Assembly (NCBI GenBank): GCA_963969595.1
Contig: OZ018411.1
Span: forward strand, 7,008,501-7,072,500
Direction of reading: 5' to 3'
Length of the DNA stretch: 64,000 nucleotides
From: Neckera pumila
Taxonomy: Eukaryota; Streptophyta; Bryopsida; Hypnales; Neckeraceae
In this document: positions 9,236 to 21,702 of the stretch, in pieces
How positions within the stretch are numbered: the stretch's first letter is position 1
Layout: each line of letters opens with the position of its first letter
Notes under the pieces: generated by a model
What the model was told of the DNA's origin: nothing
Database searches by the model: none
The model's input: only the letters and a program-made list of their open reading frames with translations
Program-made: the position numbers and the translations under genes

Positions 9236-12200
9236 ATATTGTAGTTTGTATGTCCTTTGTTTTGGTTCTCATTGAGCTCTTCGTTTACCTTTTTTCAAGA
9301 CTAATGTACAAACATTATTCCATAGCAATTAATCTCTAAAAGACCAAGGAAGTGTCAAAATTTACAAAATTGTAAAGATCTATTTTAGAATGCTACTTAC
9401 AATATTATTTTGACCCCTAAAGGACCAAACGTTGTTTTCTGGCAATATAGGAGATTTGAGTAGCTTATTGCAAACAAAATTATTTTTATCATTTGAAAAT
9501 TTCAAACAATATGTGCCTAAGGAGTACCTTCATAGGCCAACAATTTTCAAAACTTCTGACTAATATATGGTTAAAAAGTTATTAGATGATATATCATTTT
9601 CTATGGTTGGAAGGCAACTTTTTTTTTTCTTTTAAATCTCTTCTAAAGAAAATAAATATTTGAAATTGCTTTTGTATTAGATGCAAAAAGTAGAAGCACA
9701 GGATGTATATTGGTTTTTTTTAATCATTATTTACAATCGTTCGGATGGATTAACATTGTTCATTTCCATAATTAAATTATTGACAATTGAATGTTTTTAA
9801 ATATTTTCTATTTCTTCCTACAATCTATTTTTACCCTAAACGTTATATAATTGAAAATGATTTGAATTTTTTCAAGAATACGTCCTATACTTGCTTTCAA
9901 GAATAAATCCAAGGAGTACCTACCACAATGAACATTGTTTCATTTAAATGTTTCATTAGAAAGTGCAGCTGTCTCATTTTCCATAAGGCCAAAAAACGGA
10001 TTTCTGTCAGTTTATATGAAAATGTCTAACTTGCAATCTAAAAGGTGGAAAATTTAAATCTTTTCTACATCTTTTTAAACAAGCTTACTCAAAGATCCAA
10101 AGGTTACCTTTTTTCAAAAGTGTTTTTGCTTTAAAATGTACTTGTACTAAAAATGGTAGATTTTGAGCATTTCTGATGAAAATTAATCATGAGCTCCAAC
10201 CTTTAGGGGTGAAAAATGACTGAAACAAAACTTGTAAACAAAGATCACATCCATACTTATGGTTTGGTCAGCAAATACATGAATTAATCAATATTTTTCT
10301 ATAAAATAGACAACCAAAAAATAAAATTAATTCTCAAATTCATACTAGATAGAATATTTTTGATTTTTTACAAGATTGTTTTTCCCAATATCTTTTGAAC
10401 TACAGAATATTTGCAAAGCAAATTTTTGTAATCCATATCGAAAAAGTGTTAAAGAATTATAATAAGAATCTCAAAACATTATTGATGAATGAAAAAATTG
10501 CAGTTTTTTGAGCTTGGGTTGTGGTTGTGTTAATTAATTGTTAAATATTTGCATTCATGGTCCTTTCGGGGTCAAACCGAGAGTGAAAATGTTATAGAAT
10601 TCCAATGGGAATTTTTTATGAATTTCAAAATACAAAAAAAGGACTAAACTTGGTTGTTTATTAAAAAATAACCTAAAACGTGTCTAGCACATATTTGCGC
10701 TTCGCACATATTGGTGCACCATGTTTATTTAATTTCTAATGAAAAAACTTGCACTATAGTAAGGCACTCATTGCATCAAAATATACAAAATATTGTAATT
10801 AGATCTATATATTTACAATTTTATTAGATTCCCAGCACAAATTGTAGGCGCTTGTCAATTACAAATGTTCATTTCATTTGCTACTTCTAATTATTTATTG
10901 GAATTGTAAAATCTATCAAAAAAAAGTGTAATTACACGAAATTGGAAAATTATTATAATTTCTACCTTGGTGCCATGAGTGTAGTCGTGCAATTGAAAAA
11001 TGCCAATTACAAGGGTTGTAACGTTGTAATAATCAATTTGCACCTAGTATTTTAGTAATTTTTCAAAAATAATAAACATTAAGTTTCATGATAGAGGTTT
11101 TGGTTTATTTGAAATGAGAGATGTCTGATTTCATTTTACAATACAGATTCCTTAACTATCCTCAAACAAAAAGCGTCATGAATGTCATCAATCTCATTAA
11201 TGAAATTTAAAATGATTTTAAGGTTTCTACACTTTATAAATGAAATTCACTTATATTGTAGAACTTCGACCAGCCTGTCCTTTCTAGAATGAAATTCAGA
11301 AGATAAATATTTGCATTTTTGTCCTGCCGTACACTTGGATGAAATTGGTTACAAATTAATTCAAAATACCATTATATATGGCATGTAATGCAGTTTCCAA
11401 TATTTAGAATATGCCATAATTGACATCTCTACTAACTTTCTACAAATTGAACGCCCTCAAAACTTTTGCAATCAACTTTCTAATCATGAATTAAATAAAA
11501 TCTTATGAAGTATATAAAAATGTAAAAATATGAAACTATAGATTTTAAAATAATTTCAAATTTATGTTTATGGAAAAATGATTTACTCATAACTGGAGAA
11601 TGATCCAAAATAACTAATTTATAAAGAAATATGTAGTTCTTGAACTAAAAGAAAGCCAACTCCAAGGATGGAAATTAAAAAAAAAACAATCTACAATCAA
11701 TTTTTTTATTTTTTTTGGACATATTAAAAATTAAGGTCAATGGAAAACATTCAAAAAATATTCTCTAGTGAGTTTTCTCATGAGTTTCATCTTAATATTA
11801 GTAAAAATGGAATGATTTAGAAATTTTTACTTTTATGTATTAGATGGATGAACTCAATTCAGTATTTTAATTTCATTTCTTGGATTATTAGGGTACTCAA
11901 TCTCTTTGGATTCTACTTGAAATCATTTCTAAATTGTTGATATTTTGGTACTTCATAAAATGCTTTATTGCATATATTATTAAGTTAGAGCTTTGTAATG
12001 ATCAATGATCATACCAATGTATAGAATAGTCATTAATTTACAGACTTTACCTTTTATTTTACAAACTTCTCTTTTAGTAAGATATATAATAATTGAAACT
12101 AGAATTGGATGAAATTTCTCACATTTATTAGGAATTAAATCATTTTTTGTTAAAGCTGTTGTTTAGGGTTCACTGAAAACTCTTACCCAGAACTTAGAAT

Positions 12201-13188
12201 TGTATCTTTATCCATTGAAGTCTGTGAGTTTTGTTTTGTTTTAAAATTTCTTCTAAGCATTTTCAACAGTTATTTAAATTTATAAAACATTTGAGATAAA
12301 ATTCCAAAAACTATTGTGCATGGTTTATCTTTAATTTGTTTTACTGTAGTTTGTTATCTTTATATTGTAGTGTGCATGAATAATAATAATTGAGTAGGTA
12401 AAATAAGAACTTGTTTTAGCTTGGACCCAATGAGAAACAAAAGTTCTAAAAACATATTATTGAAGACCTAGAATTTGCATAGCATCAAAATTCTCAAATA
12501 AACATTTGCATTTATATATTTCTATATTGTAAGATTCTTATTATTATTTTACATAGGATCTTTTAGTACCAAGCAAGCACTCCTAAAATTTTTTGGCTCC
12601 TAAACTTTGTATTTTGAAGGTCAACATAAAAAAACTAGTTCTATATCAATGATGCCAACGCTTATTTTGAGGCTCTCATATTTTTTCAATAAATTGAACC
12701 AGCAGCCAACATTTTGATAAGTTGAATTACATTTCTCTAAAGTGTAACCATAGTACTTCTAAGGGGATATGTTAGAAATCACATAGGCAAAATAAAAGGA
12801 CAATATCATTTAAGAATTGAAAGATTATAATGCTTGATCATGCGTGTGATCAAACTATAAAAAAATTTTAGCTCTCTTTTTGCTTGCCAAATGAAAAATA
12901 ATTTAAACCAATAAAATATGAGTTTCAATTTATAACATCCCCAGTGAATTTATAACATTCCTAAATCTACTATTATTACAATTGCTCTATATTAAATTTT
13001 AGTGTGATTGTCTCTACAAAATCTCTTGTATGTGAGATTCAATTCCAAGAGCCTTTGAGAATATGAAAATTCAAGAAAGAAATGGGCACCTTCGTACAAG
13101 ATTTTAAAAAGAAATATTGCAACCTTGCACCTTGCAAGATCTCGAAGATGTCAATATGATTTTATAGAACGAGTTAGCGAATATACAG
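9236..13188. other. Long AT-rich intergenic tract with no gene
   Basis: There is no open frame of note on either strand, base use is strongly AT-biased, and homopolymer runs are frequent. Apart from the TIR pair at 9410-10577 I see nothing identifiable. The tract may be decayed transposon material inserted between the two halves of the palindrome-bearing locus. Confidence 0.6.
9410..10577. mobile_element. Possible decayed TIR element of the CCCCTAAAGGACC family
   Basis: The left end GACCCCTAAAGGACC (about 9412-9426) faces GGTCCTTTCGGGGTC (about 10559-10573), with one mismatch over 15 bp. The same terminal sequence starts the fold-back element at 27937 and a fragment at 19125. The two ends may belong to different decayed copies. 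Confidence 0.4.
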
Positions 13189-13530
13189 AAGAACAACCCA
13201 AAAGCAATAGTCAACAAAATTAGAATGAATTCTTTCTTCTAGTGTAATCTGGAATTGTAGAATACCACACCTAATACCTTGAACCCTAAACCCTTCAAAC
13301 CCTAAACCCTAAACCCTTCAAACCCTAAACCCTAGACCCTATAAGTTGATTCCCCCCACAAAAGAACAATCCAAAAGCAATAGTCAACTAAATTAGAATC
13401 TATTTCTTCTAGTAAAATCAGGAATTGTAGAATACCACACCTAATACCTTGAACCCTAAACCCTAAATCCTAAACCCTAAATCCCTTCAAACCCTAAACC
13501 CTAGACCCTACAAGTTGATTCTCCCCACTA
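13189..13530. repeat. Two tandem copies of a 173-bp unit containing telomere-like repeats
   Basis: Each copy runs from GAACAAYCCAAAAGCAATAG to GTTGATTC and contains several CCCTAAA units mixed with CCCTTCAAA. Copies begin near 13189 and 13362. The CCCTAAA units match the plant telomere repeat but are few and imperfect, so this is an interstitial telomere-like block and not a chromosome end. Confidence 0.75.
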
Positions 13531-14479
13531 TATAATATATTGAATTAAAAAAATAGCATTCTATGTACATTAGTGGCATGATGACAAATTCGTGCTGCCA
13601 ATTGTCACAAACACAAACTGCAATCCAATGTTAGAAAAGAAAAAAGTTAACGAAAATGGTCGAAGGCAAGTGGGATGAACAACTCATGAATTGGACAAAT
13701 GTCAAATCAGAGAAGAAGCCAAATCGCCAATAAATGAAGCTGATAGTGTGTTCGAGAATTTGGCAGCCGGAATTGTTGTAAAGTGATATTCCCCCTATTT
13801 ATCTCCCCGATTTGTGTAAAGCAAATTCCACCTTGTCTACAGAAAAGCGGCGGAATGGACGGTGCTCTAATATTAAAGAAAAAGCACATTGTCAACGTCG
13901 CCGCTTACCTTTTTATGGAGGTTTCCAATGTCAGCACACCCCAAAACTGAGGAGGTTCTTCCCCCCGATGAGCGAAAAGTGTTCAACGGTTCGAAATCCA
14001 GAAATTCCCACCGTTATTTTCCCGCCATGCCAACACCGTCTCTCTCTCTCCGCAAGCCCCACATTTCCTCACTGCAGTCCTCCTTCATTCTCTTCTTCCA
14101 TCACCATTGCAAGCATCACTCCGGCGCATACTTTCAGTTTGTACTTCACGATTTCAGTTATTCTGTGCGAAAGCACTATCATCAGCGGTCCTCAGTTTTG
14201 CACTCATTCGCATAAGGTCATTGTTTTGCTTGTTGTTCATTTTCCTCTGTTTCATGCCGAGTACTTGCGACCGAAAGTACTCTGATTTCATAGGACAGTA
14301 CTTGCATTCAGCCATTCCACGTCCCTGGTTTCGATCAGATTGTCTTCAAGGCTGATTTTTGAGAGGGTGAAATTCTCGATTGCAACGCTTGTTTCTAAAC
14401 AGATATCAGCTTACCGAAATGTACGCCGTAAATACCGGAAGCAGAGATTGTCTTCACTCTCGAAGTCATGAAGAAGGGA
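13531..14479. other. Non-coding region upstream of the DUF7869 palindrome array
   Basis: About 13840-14360 is less AT-rich than the DNA to its left and has short open frames with Pro/Ser/His bias, none recognisable. It may be a distal promoter or 5' UTR of the gene at 15321. Confidence 0.4.
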
Positions 14480-15246
14480 TTATCTTCGATTCGAGGATAA
14501 TGATAGACTGAAACGGTGAAATTATTATCTTCAACTCGAAGATAATCTGGACTCGCTGAATCGAATTAATGCTTTAGGTATCAAAAGTGTATGTATTTCA
14601 TGATCTGGCAGAGATTATCCTTGGCGCGAGGATAGTAACGTCAGACTTGCAATGTAGTTTATCTTCGACTCGAAGATAAACATATCTCGACTACTATTAT
14701 GGGGATTATTCGATGACGTTCCTCCTAGCATTATAGAAATGTCAAATTATCTTCAAGTCGAGGATACGATAAATAGGAACACACCATCTGACTTGTTTGT
14801 CAGTGACGACTCCTTCAATTCTCTGAATTATCTTCGAGCGAACGATAATGAATTCTAGACTGTATGATGTCCTTCCACAGGAGTATCTTCGAGTCGAAGA
14901 TACTCTCGTCATTCCATTGTTTTTATTTTGAATCCAGGATGGATACTCTCAACTGTAGATTATACTTTAACTTTGAGTCTATGACAAAATAGCCGGACCG
15001 GAGTGATTCGTTCAATTAGTTTATTTTTTGAGTCTCATATAATATGTTCAGAACAGAATGGATTATCTTCGAGTCGAAGATAAATTAGTCAGGATGGAGG
15101 GTGACGTTCCACTAGATTATGTTTATGTCAATGATAGGATTTTTCGACTGTAATGACTCATTTGATTGGATTATTGTCAAGTGTACGATCAATTTGTCAG
15201 ACCGGCAGAAATCATTTCAATGGATTTTCTTCGAGTCGAAGATAAA
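14480..15246. promoter_or_regulatory. Palindrome array with roughly 45-bp period upstream of the DUF7869-type gene
   Basis: Clear palindromes are centred near 14490, 14535, 14625, 14669, 14757, 14838, 14893, 15073 and 15236. Those at 14657-14681 and 14881-14905 are perfect, with 12-bp arms around one base. Decayed versions are visible near 14938, 14985 and 15030, for example one starting TTATTTTTTGAGTC. Most intervals are close to 45 bp or a multiple. The last site ends about 75 bp before the ATG at 15321, a promoter-proximal position. The core is the same as in 581-7761. Confidence 0.8.
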
Positions 15247-15320
15247 CTTGTGAACTGAATCCTTGCATCTCATGGACAGTGTTCATTATAATTTTAATAG
15301 CTTACTAAGAGTTTGATGCC

Positions 15321-18172
15321 ATGTATAGAATGGACAATATTTCCGCAAATGAGTTTGCGGACCCAGTGCCAACCTTGCCGCCGGGTGTCGCGCCATGCGA
15401 GGGCATCCCTCGTGCTTTGTGGTATACCAAGGCCGTGACACTCACAAATGAAGCTGGAATGGAAGTGGCAAAAGGAATTTGCCACAGCGTCGATGCAGGC
15501 CTCGTCATTGATATGGATGGGAAACTGCTTGGAGATGACCGGGTCGCAATTCAAATTGCGGAATCCCTCTGTGAAGCTGATGTTCCGTCGCAATGGATGT
15601 GGTCAATGCATTCCTGGCCCATTTCAAGGACGTATCTCAACGGTGTCAGTTTGTATGACCATGATCAGACATTTCTGTACAAGTCGGCAATGAGTGCATC
15701 TACGCGGCGTGTTCGGGCTGGAATTCGTTCTTATGAAAGTGCTCGACAGAGGATAGAACCGGCTAACCCTCCGAAAAAAGAAACCCTCCTCACCTCGCAA
15801 GCGATCACTCAAGTGTCAACTATGGATTGTTGCCCGAAGAATTGTTTGCAGCCATTCCCACGTGGTCAGATTCAAGCGCTTCGTTCCCTCGTTCATGTCG
15901 ACGGCGGGGTGAAATTACGAAAATCGCGTTTCCTTGACGCGTACAAGCAAACCCACCCCAGCGATGATGGGAAGGATATGATTACTTTGTCCCAACATGA
16001 AGTTTGTCCCACTGCTTGGTACAAAATTCATGGAATATCACGGGCTACATACTATAGGTACAGGGCGATGTCCAAAGTCGATAAGAAGCCAGAGCACCAG
16101 GTAATCTTGGCTTGAAAAAGCCGCGGACTCATACATTACAAGCGACGGCCACACTTCGACTTATTGTTGAGAGGGAAGCAGACCCAATGCCTCACAAATC
16201 AAGGACTCTTCAGTCCGGAGATAAGGTTCCATCCATGGTCCTGCCTTCATCATTTCAATGGAAGGAGCATTTGCCAGAGATAAACAACGTCAATTCCACA
16301 TTTCAATTGCGACAAATTTCAATGAGCGGGTTGAGCAACATCCGACGAGCTTCTTTTCCAGAGTACGCTCCAAAAGCACGTGGTGACAATTTCGCTCGAT
16401 GTGCACAATGTGATAAACTCAAGCAACTGAGGGCCGCTTGCACTCCACGTTCCCGTGCGCAAGAAGTTTGGACTACAAAGTTAAAGGTCCATCTCGCTGG
16501 TCAAGAGGCACACAGAGAGCTGTACTATGCAAATCGTATGATGTCTGAGAGGTATCCGGAGAAGGTTCTTACTATAATCCACGACAAGATGGATCATTCA
16601 AAAACGGCTTCTCCCCATTATTCTCACAAGAACAAGGGCACCGATTCTTTCATGAAGTTGCCCATTGCTATCACTGGCATGATTGCTTACGGTCATGGAG
16701 ACGTGAGGTATGCGCACTACGGCTTAGACATCTTTCATACGGACTCCAACCATACAGTGGGCTCCATTGCAAAATTGTTGCGAGATCTTGAGTCTGAACC
16801 GAAATTTTCATCACGTCAATTGTTTCCTCCTGTCAAAGATATGATTCATCGATTGTCAAAGGCTGTGCTGGAAGGCTCGGAGATTTGTGTGGACTCCCTG
16901 GCTCCTCGCTCTGAAGAAGTGGTGCAATCCCAATGTCTTCCTCCAACATTAATTCTACAGCTCGATAATGCCGCTGGAGACAAAAAAAACTGATGGGTTT
17001 TTGCATTTTGCTCTCTCCTTGTATACAGAGCCGTTTTCCGTGAAGTCTACATCAATTTCCTTCTTGTTGGGCACACTCACGAGGACATCGATGCTCTGTT
17101 TGGTCGTTGGAGCAGCATGTTGAAGACAAATGACTACCTCACAGTTCCAAGGCTCATGAAGTCCTTCATGGATTGCGAAACACAATCTGTAATTCCGCAT
17201 CTAATTGAAGAGGTCCCTGATTTCAAAAAATATGTTGAAGGATTCTTGCATACTGGCGATGATGCACTACAAGGCCATTCACAAGCGCAGCAATTCAAGT
17301 TCTACAAAGATTCGAATGGATGGCCCTTGATGTAGTACAAAATTCTTTGTACGGACGTTGACTGGTTGCCTAAAGAAGGTGGAGGGATTTGCCTATGGAA
17401 GGAGACATCTGATGGGAGACCTAAAGTGCCAAAGGTTAGTCCTAAACCTTTTGCACCGCAACCGATGCGCTGCTTCGATGAGGTTTGTAAGGGATTAGAC
17501 GGGTATATTGCTTTGTGGGGTGCAATGGCTAATCAAGACCTGTCTGGGGAATTCCGGAGGAGAAATGCGAAAGTGATGAAGTACTGGGAAGGTGTGAGAA
17601 ATGCTTTGCAAGAACCACTTGTGGGTCGTGATATATTGCGAGATGGATTTTGGCCGAATTCAATAGTCGCAAGAGAAGAAGAAGACCAATACCAAGATGA
17701 TGGCAATATGCGTGAAGAGTTTGCAGAGGATGCACCTTTTGTTGGGAAAAGGCGTGACCGTCCTCGTTCTTCATTTCGTGTAGCCCGTGATGTATATGCC
17801 GATTACTTTGCTGCAGTACGTCCTGCCGATGGTGACCTTCGTCCTTTTTGGCTTGCAAGGGCATTAACAAACCCTAGTCCAGACCCGGGGCATGTCAATT
17901 ACATTCACTTGCAGTACTGGACGCCTGCTTCATTTGAGCACATTGATGACAATACATATCTTGGATGGGACACAAAACAAGGGAATTTATGGTGTGAAGA
18001 CAAGAACGTCTCCACAAGCTGGAATCATACGGATACCCTAATGACGGCTTGGAAGCCCCGTGTGAAGGCAGCTACTGCAGACCCTCGCATCAAAATCCCG
18101 AAAACGCAAATCTGCATCATCAAAGAGTCCGTGGACGCCAATGCCATTGCTGAAGGAAGCAATCCTTCTTAG
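15321..18172 (+). pseudogene. DUF7869-type, transposase-like protein gene with one frameshift and two stops
   Basis: The reading starts at 15321 (MYRMDNISANEF) and runs to about 16100, where a one-base shift moves it into another frame (GNLGLKKPRTHT) up to 18172. Key features are an N-terminal CCPKNC Cys segment, the RATYYRYR segment, a CAQCDKLKQLR Cys motif, IIHDKMDHSKT, LILQLDNAAGDKKN and VGHTHEDIDALFGRW. The last motifs mark the RNase H-like, transposase-related fold I know as DUF7869. A TGA at 16991-16993 falls inside the conserved segment (probably from CGA or AGA) and a TAG at 17333-17335 stands where Gln is expected. An intact product would be near 950 residues. Its DNA-cutting role is inferred from the family type and unproven. 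The palindrome array directly upstream ties it to the genes at 1-7000. Confidence 0.8.
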
Positions 18173-19123
18173 GCGCAGGGATGAATAGGTTTTCGGCATA
18201 GGATGCCATTTTAGGAGTTTGTAGTTTAGTTTTTAAATAACCAATTAAAGAATAAATGTAAAAAGAGAAAAATTTAGAACAAAAAAAAATTTGGGAGAAG
18301 TGTTATAAGTTGCTAGGTGATTTCTTTATGGTAACTATGCCAAAAAAAAAAAATAATAATTAAAATGAATTAGATTGGAAGGTCATATTTACATAGATTT
18401 TGCTTCGGGTTAACTTTAGTTTGGGGTGCTCAATCTTTTTTAGTTATTACTATATTGTATATTCTACATTTTTCATAATATAATAAATTTGTATTGTTAT
18501 TTGTAATATTATATTGTGCCTTTTTTTACTTATTAATTTCATTTCTATTGTTCATGTTTGTTTCTTTCTGAAGGTGACTGTGATTTATGAAGACTAATTA
18601 TGAATTCTGATTCCTATGCTTGTGCAAAATATTGTACAAACAATCTTAAAATTGTTGATTATTGTATGTTATCAACAATCTTTGTTCAAATGTCATTGAG
18701 ATCCTTTTAATATCTTTCCCACAAATGGTGGAAAGCGTATTTATCCAAAGAGATCCTAAAAAGTACGTGATCTTTATAATGGAAAAATATACAAATATAA
18801 GATATGAAATGTGTAGTGTGCAAAGTGACATGGATTGGTGCAACTTTTTTTTGTACAAAAAGTTGTAGTTGCTTTGGCATATTACAGTCTCAATTTATTG
18901 AAGTATCTCAAATTAATGAACCCTTTTTCATACTAAATTTAGGCTCATAATTAAAATGAGACGCTATATTCTCTCATTTTAACGAATATGGCCTCGAAGG
19001 AACCTATGAAACTAGACCATCAAAAAGGAAGAGGGTCCTAAAACTATTGGGAACCTAAATAGCCAACTTGCAAGCCAAAAGTTATAAGTTGTTTTTTGTT
19101 TGAGAACTGAAATTGGATAGATT

Positions 19124-19320
19124 CACCCCTAAAGGACCGAATTTTTTTTTTTTTTGGCAACATAGAGATTTTGGGCAGCTCACTATAAATGGAGCTCAAT
19201 ACAATAAGTTTTCACACAACATGTGGTCGAGGAGTAGTTTTAAGGTTCAACAATTTTCATAACTTTTGACTACATGGTTTAAAATTTATTGTATGACATA
19301 GTGAAACTTATTCCATTAAA
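19124..19320 (+). mobile_element. One-arm fragment of the CCCCTAAAGGACC fold-back MITE family
   Basis: It begins CACCCCTAAAGGACC and continues GGCAACATAGAGATTTTGGG and then ACAACATGTGGTCGAGGAG. This parallels the left arm of the element at 27937-28676 for about 190 bp. No partner arm is seen nearby. Confidence 0.65.
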
Positions 19321-19468
19321 TGAATTGAAACCTTGCAAATTCAAATGAAATAATATTGAGTTTAGCACATTGAAGTGCATCATGTTGGTCACACATTTGA
19401 AGTAACAAGAGGCTTAGTTGTTGTTGGTAGGTCACGGACTAGAGGCTATAGTCATTCCCAATGTAATG

Positions 19469-19634
19469 GCAATACTCTTGGAGCCATAACCATGTTCCTC
19501 CCACATTCTACAAGAATACCATAAATCTTCAAGTTATAAGAGCAATACTCTTGGAGCCATAACCATGTTCCTCCCACATTCTACAAGAGTACCATAAATC
19601 TTCAAGACATAAGACTCTAGATTTAATTTGGAGA
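19469..19634. repeat. 83-bp tandem duplication
   Basis: The segment starting GCAATACTCTTGGAGCC occurs at 19469 and 19552 with only a few differences through CATAAATCTTCAAG. Confidence 0.85.
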
Positions 19635-20829
19635 CAGGGATTATGTCTTACATTGGATTTTGAACTAGAACCCTCTTCATGCTATTCCGTACATATTTCT
19701 TTTGATCTTTGGTTTGAAAATCAATTTCATAGGCCAACTACATTTGAGCCCAACCATTCTTGTGTTTTTATTGTAGCCTCTATTGATGACCCATCAATAT
19801 CATCTTGGAAAAATTGGGTGTATTATTCAAAGGTGCTCACTTATTATGACCTAAATCAAAACTAAACTGAAGTAGAGTTCTTATTTCTTATATTCAATGC
19901 AAATTGTGGCAAGGTTTACTCCACACAAATTTTTTTTCACTCATTCTTGTTAATAAAATCCTAATGACATCCAAATGTTTTCTCAATCAAACCTTCAAAA
20001 TTGATGAAACCTTCTTGGTGATGTTACATTGTGACAGGCTTCATTCTAGTTTTGGTTTTAAAAAGGAAACAATACCCGCCGTGAAAATTGAGAGAAGTGC
20101 GTCTGACCAAAGTCAGAGCACCTGGAAGGTCAAGTACTATATACCGTGGTATTGCTACAGTGGGTCACCCCTTATTGAGATAATTCCGTAATGCATCCCT
20201 ACCATAGAAGGCCAAGACGGAGGCCCAGGATCATCAGGAAATATTTATGGCATACATAAAACGCAAATCAGAGGCATGAGAGATCGAAGGCTCAGTGAGC
20301 AGGGAATTCTTTTCCCATCCTCGATAACATCTCAATTTGTTCATAAAAATCATGATAATTCCAACACTTGTCTGTACAATATAATATTTTTCATAGCACC
20401 CCTTCCAAGGGGATTGCAGTTGCCTGCAAGCAACTTTGAGTAGTTCTTCACCCTGTAGTTCCCACGCTCCTATACAGTACAACGAAAGGCTGTTGTATAC
20501 TTTCTCTAACTTAACTGAAGCTTTGATAAACGAAAGTGAGCAGGCAAAACTAAAATAATATCGTTTCAGCATGGACTTCCGTCATCACCGATTAGCCGGC
20601 GATCTAACAGTAAAGCGTGTAAAATTGGTCGCAGCACCTCACCCAGCAATTCAAATCTCGCTTGGAGTCACGTGCAGACACAATTGCAGATTGCCTCGTT
20701 TCATAACACAGGCGAATCAAATCGGGGATCATACTGACCCTGACCACGTAAAAATGGAAGTCACGCTGAAGCAGAAGTCAGAAGTCAGAAGCCATGGCGC
20801 AGATGTGTAGTAGCTCATACTGCTCCACA

Positions 20830-21702
20830 TTACCAGCCTCCATGTTGAGCCCTTGGCTGCTTGGCGAGACTCAAGCTCTCGGATCTGCAGAGTTGAGGCC
20901 GCTTCACTCGGATCCTCTCCTCTTGTATCGTCTTGTTCTCATTCTGTTGCCAGGAGCTAATCAATTTCGCCAAAGCTAATTCTTGCTGCAAATTTTCAGC
21001 CTCCATTTTCAGCGTCTCAATCTCCTCCTGCAATGTCTCCGTTCTCAATCTCATTTTGTCGCACTCACGAGTGGATTTCGATAATTGTGCTGCAAGATCC
21101 ATAGCTTCCAACTCCTTCAGAGACATCTTTCTTTGACGCATGGTTTCAAGCTCAGCCTGAGAGGATGTGAGCTCCTGCTCTTTCCTTGCTAGAGATAGTG
21201 ACAGCGAACCAATATCTGCATTAAGGTGTCGACTCTCCTCGATCGCTTCCGCTTCAAGCTCTCCAAGCTGTGAGACCAGCCTTTCCTCTGCATCTGATAG
21301 AATTCCAACTAGAGACACCAATCTCTGAATCTCGCTCTCGTTCCGGTTCTTCACCTGAGCCATTGCCTTGTCGTGCTTGTCGTCTTGATCCTCCAACTGC
21401 TTCACAAGACTTTCCTCAAGCATGATCCGCTGCTCCAGCTCCCTCTCAACTTCTTTGTTGCGTGCTATCGTCTCCGAGTGCTTCCCTTGCTCAGCTCGCA
21501 ACGCTACAGTCGTAGACTCAAGATCTCGTTGCAACTTCACGATATTACCATCCTTAGAATGAGCATCCGCCCTCATCATCTCGATTTGCTTTTGCAAATC
21601 TGAAATAATCTCCATTGTGTCGCCAACTAACGGTACGCTGGCCTCCGAGAGCTGTTTCGAGCTCCCGTAGTCTCTTCTAAAATCTTCCCAACCGTAAAAC
21701 AT
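20830..21702 (-). CDS. Coiled-coil protein of unknown function
   Basis: Single-exon frame of 290 residues from the ATG at 21702, starting MFYGWEDFRRDYG. After about 35 residues nearly the whole chain to residue 255 is heptad-rich (Leu, Glu, Lys, Gln, Arg), predicting a long coiled coil. The last 30 residues are basic and Ser/Pro-containing. There is no transmembrane segment or signal peptide. Codon use is less AT-biased than the surrounding DNA and the frame is long, which supports a real gene. I do not recognise the family; cytoskeletal or scaffold roles are common for such proteins but are only a guess. The flanks are intergenic, with no operon-like neighbours. Confidence 0.6.
   Translation of the reverse strand: MFYGWEDFRRDYGSSKQLSEASVPLVGDTMEIISDLQKQIEMMRADAHSKDGNIVKLQRDLESTTVALRAEQGKHSETIARNKEVERELEQRIMLEESLVKQLEDQDDKHDKAMAQVKNRNESEIQRLVSLVGILSDAEERLVSQLGELEAEAIEESRHLNADIGSLSLSLARKEQELTSSQAELETMRQRKMSLKELEAMDLAAQLSKSTRECDKMRLRTETLQEEIETLKMEAENLQQELALAKLISSWQQNENKTIQEERIRVKRPQLCRSESLSLAKQPRAQHGGW

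Larger units (their letters stand above)
18173..20829. other. Intergenic region, AT-rich
   Basis: No convincing gene. It holds poly-A-rich DNA just after the DUF7869 gene, a fragment of the CCCCTAAAGGACC element family (19124 to about 19320) and an 83-bp tandem duplication (19469-19634). The short frames at 19653-19865 and 19904-20191 show no recognisable domain. Confidence 0.5.

Noticed and set aside
9130..9339. Frame rich in Cys, Leu and Phe
   Set aside because: It is a translation of a TTTG simple repeat.
13189..13530. True telomere or chromosome end
   Set aside because: The CCCTAAA units are few, interrupted and lie inside unique DNA on both sides.
14480..15246. Heat-shock element reading of the palindromes
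   Set aside because: The TTC and GAA blocks are five bases apart and not two as in heat-shock elements.
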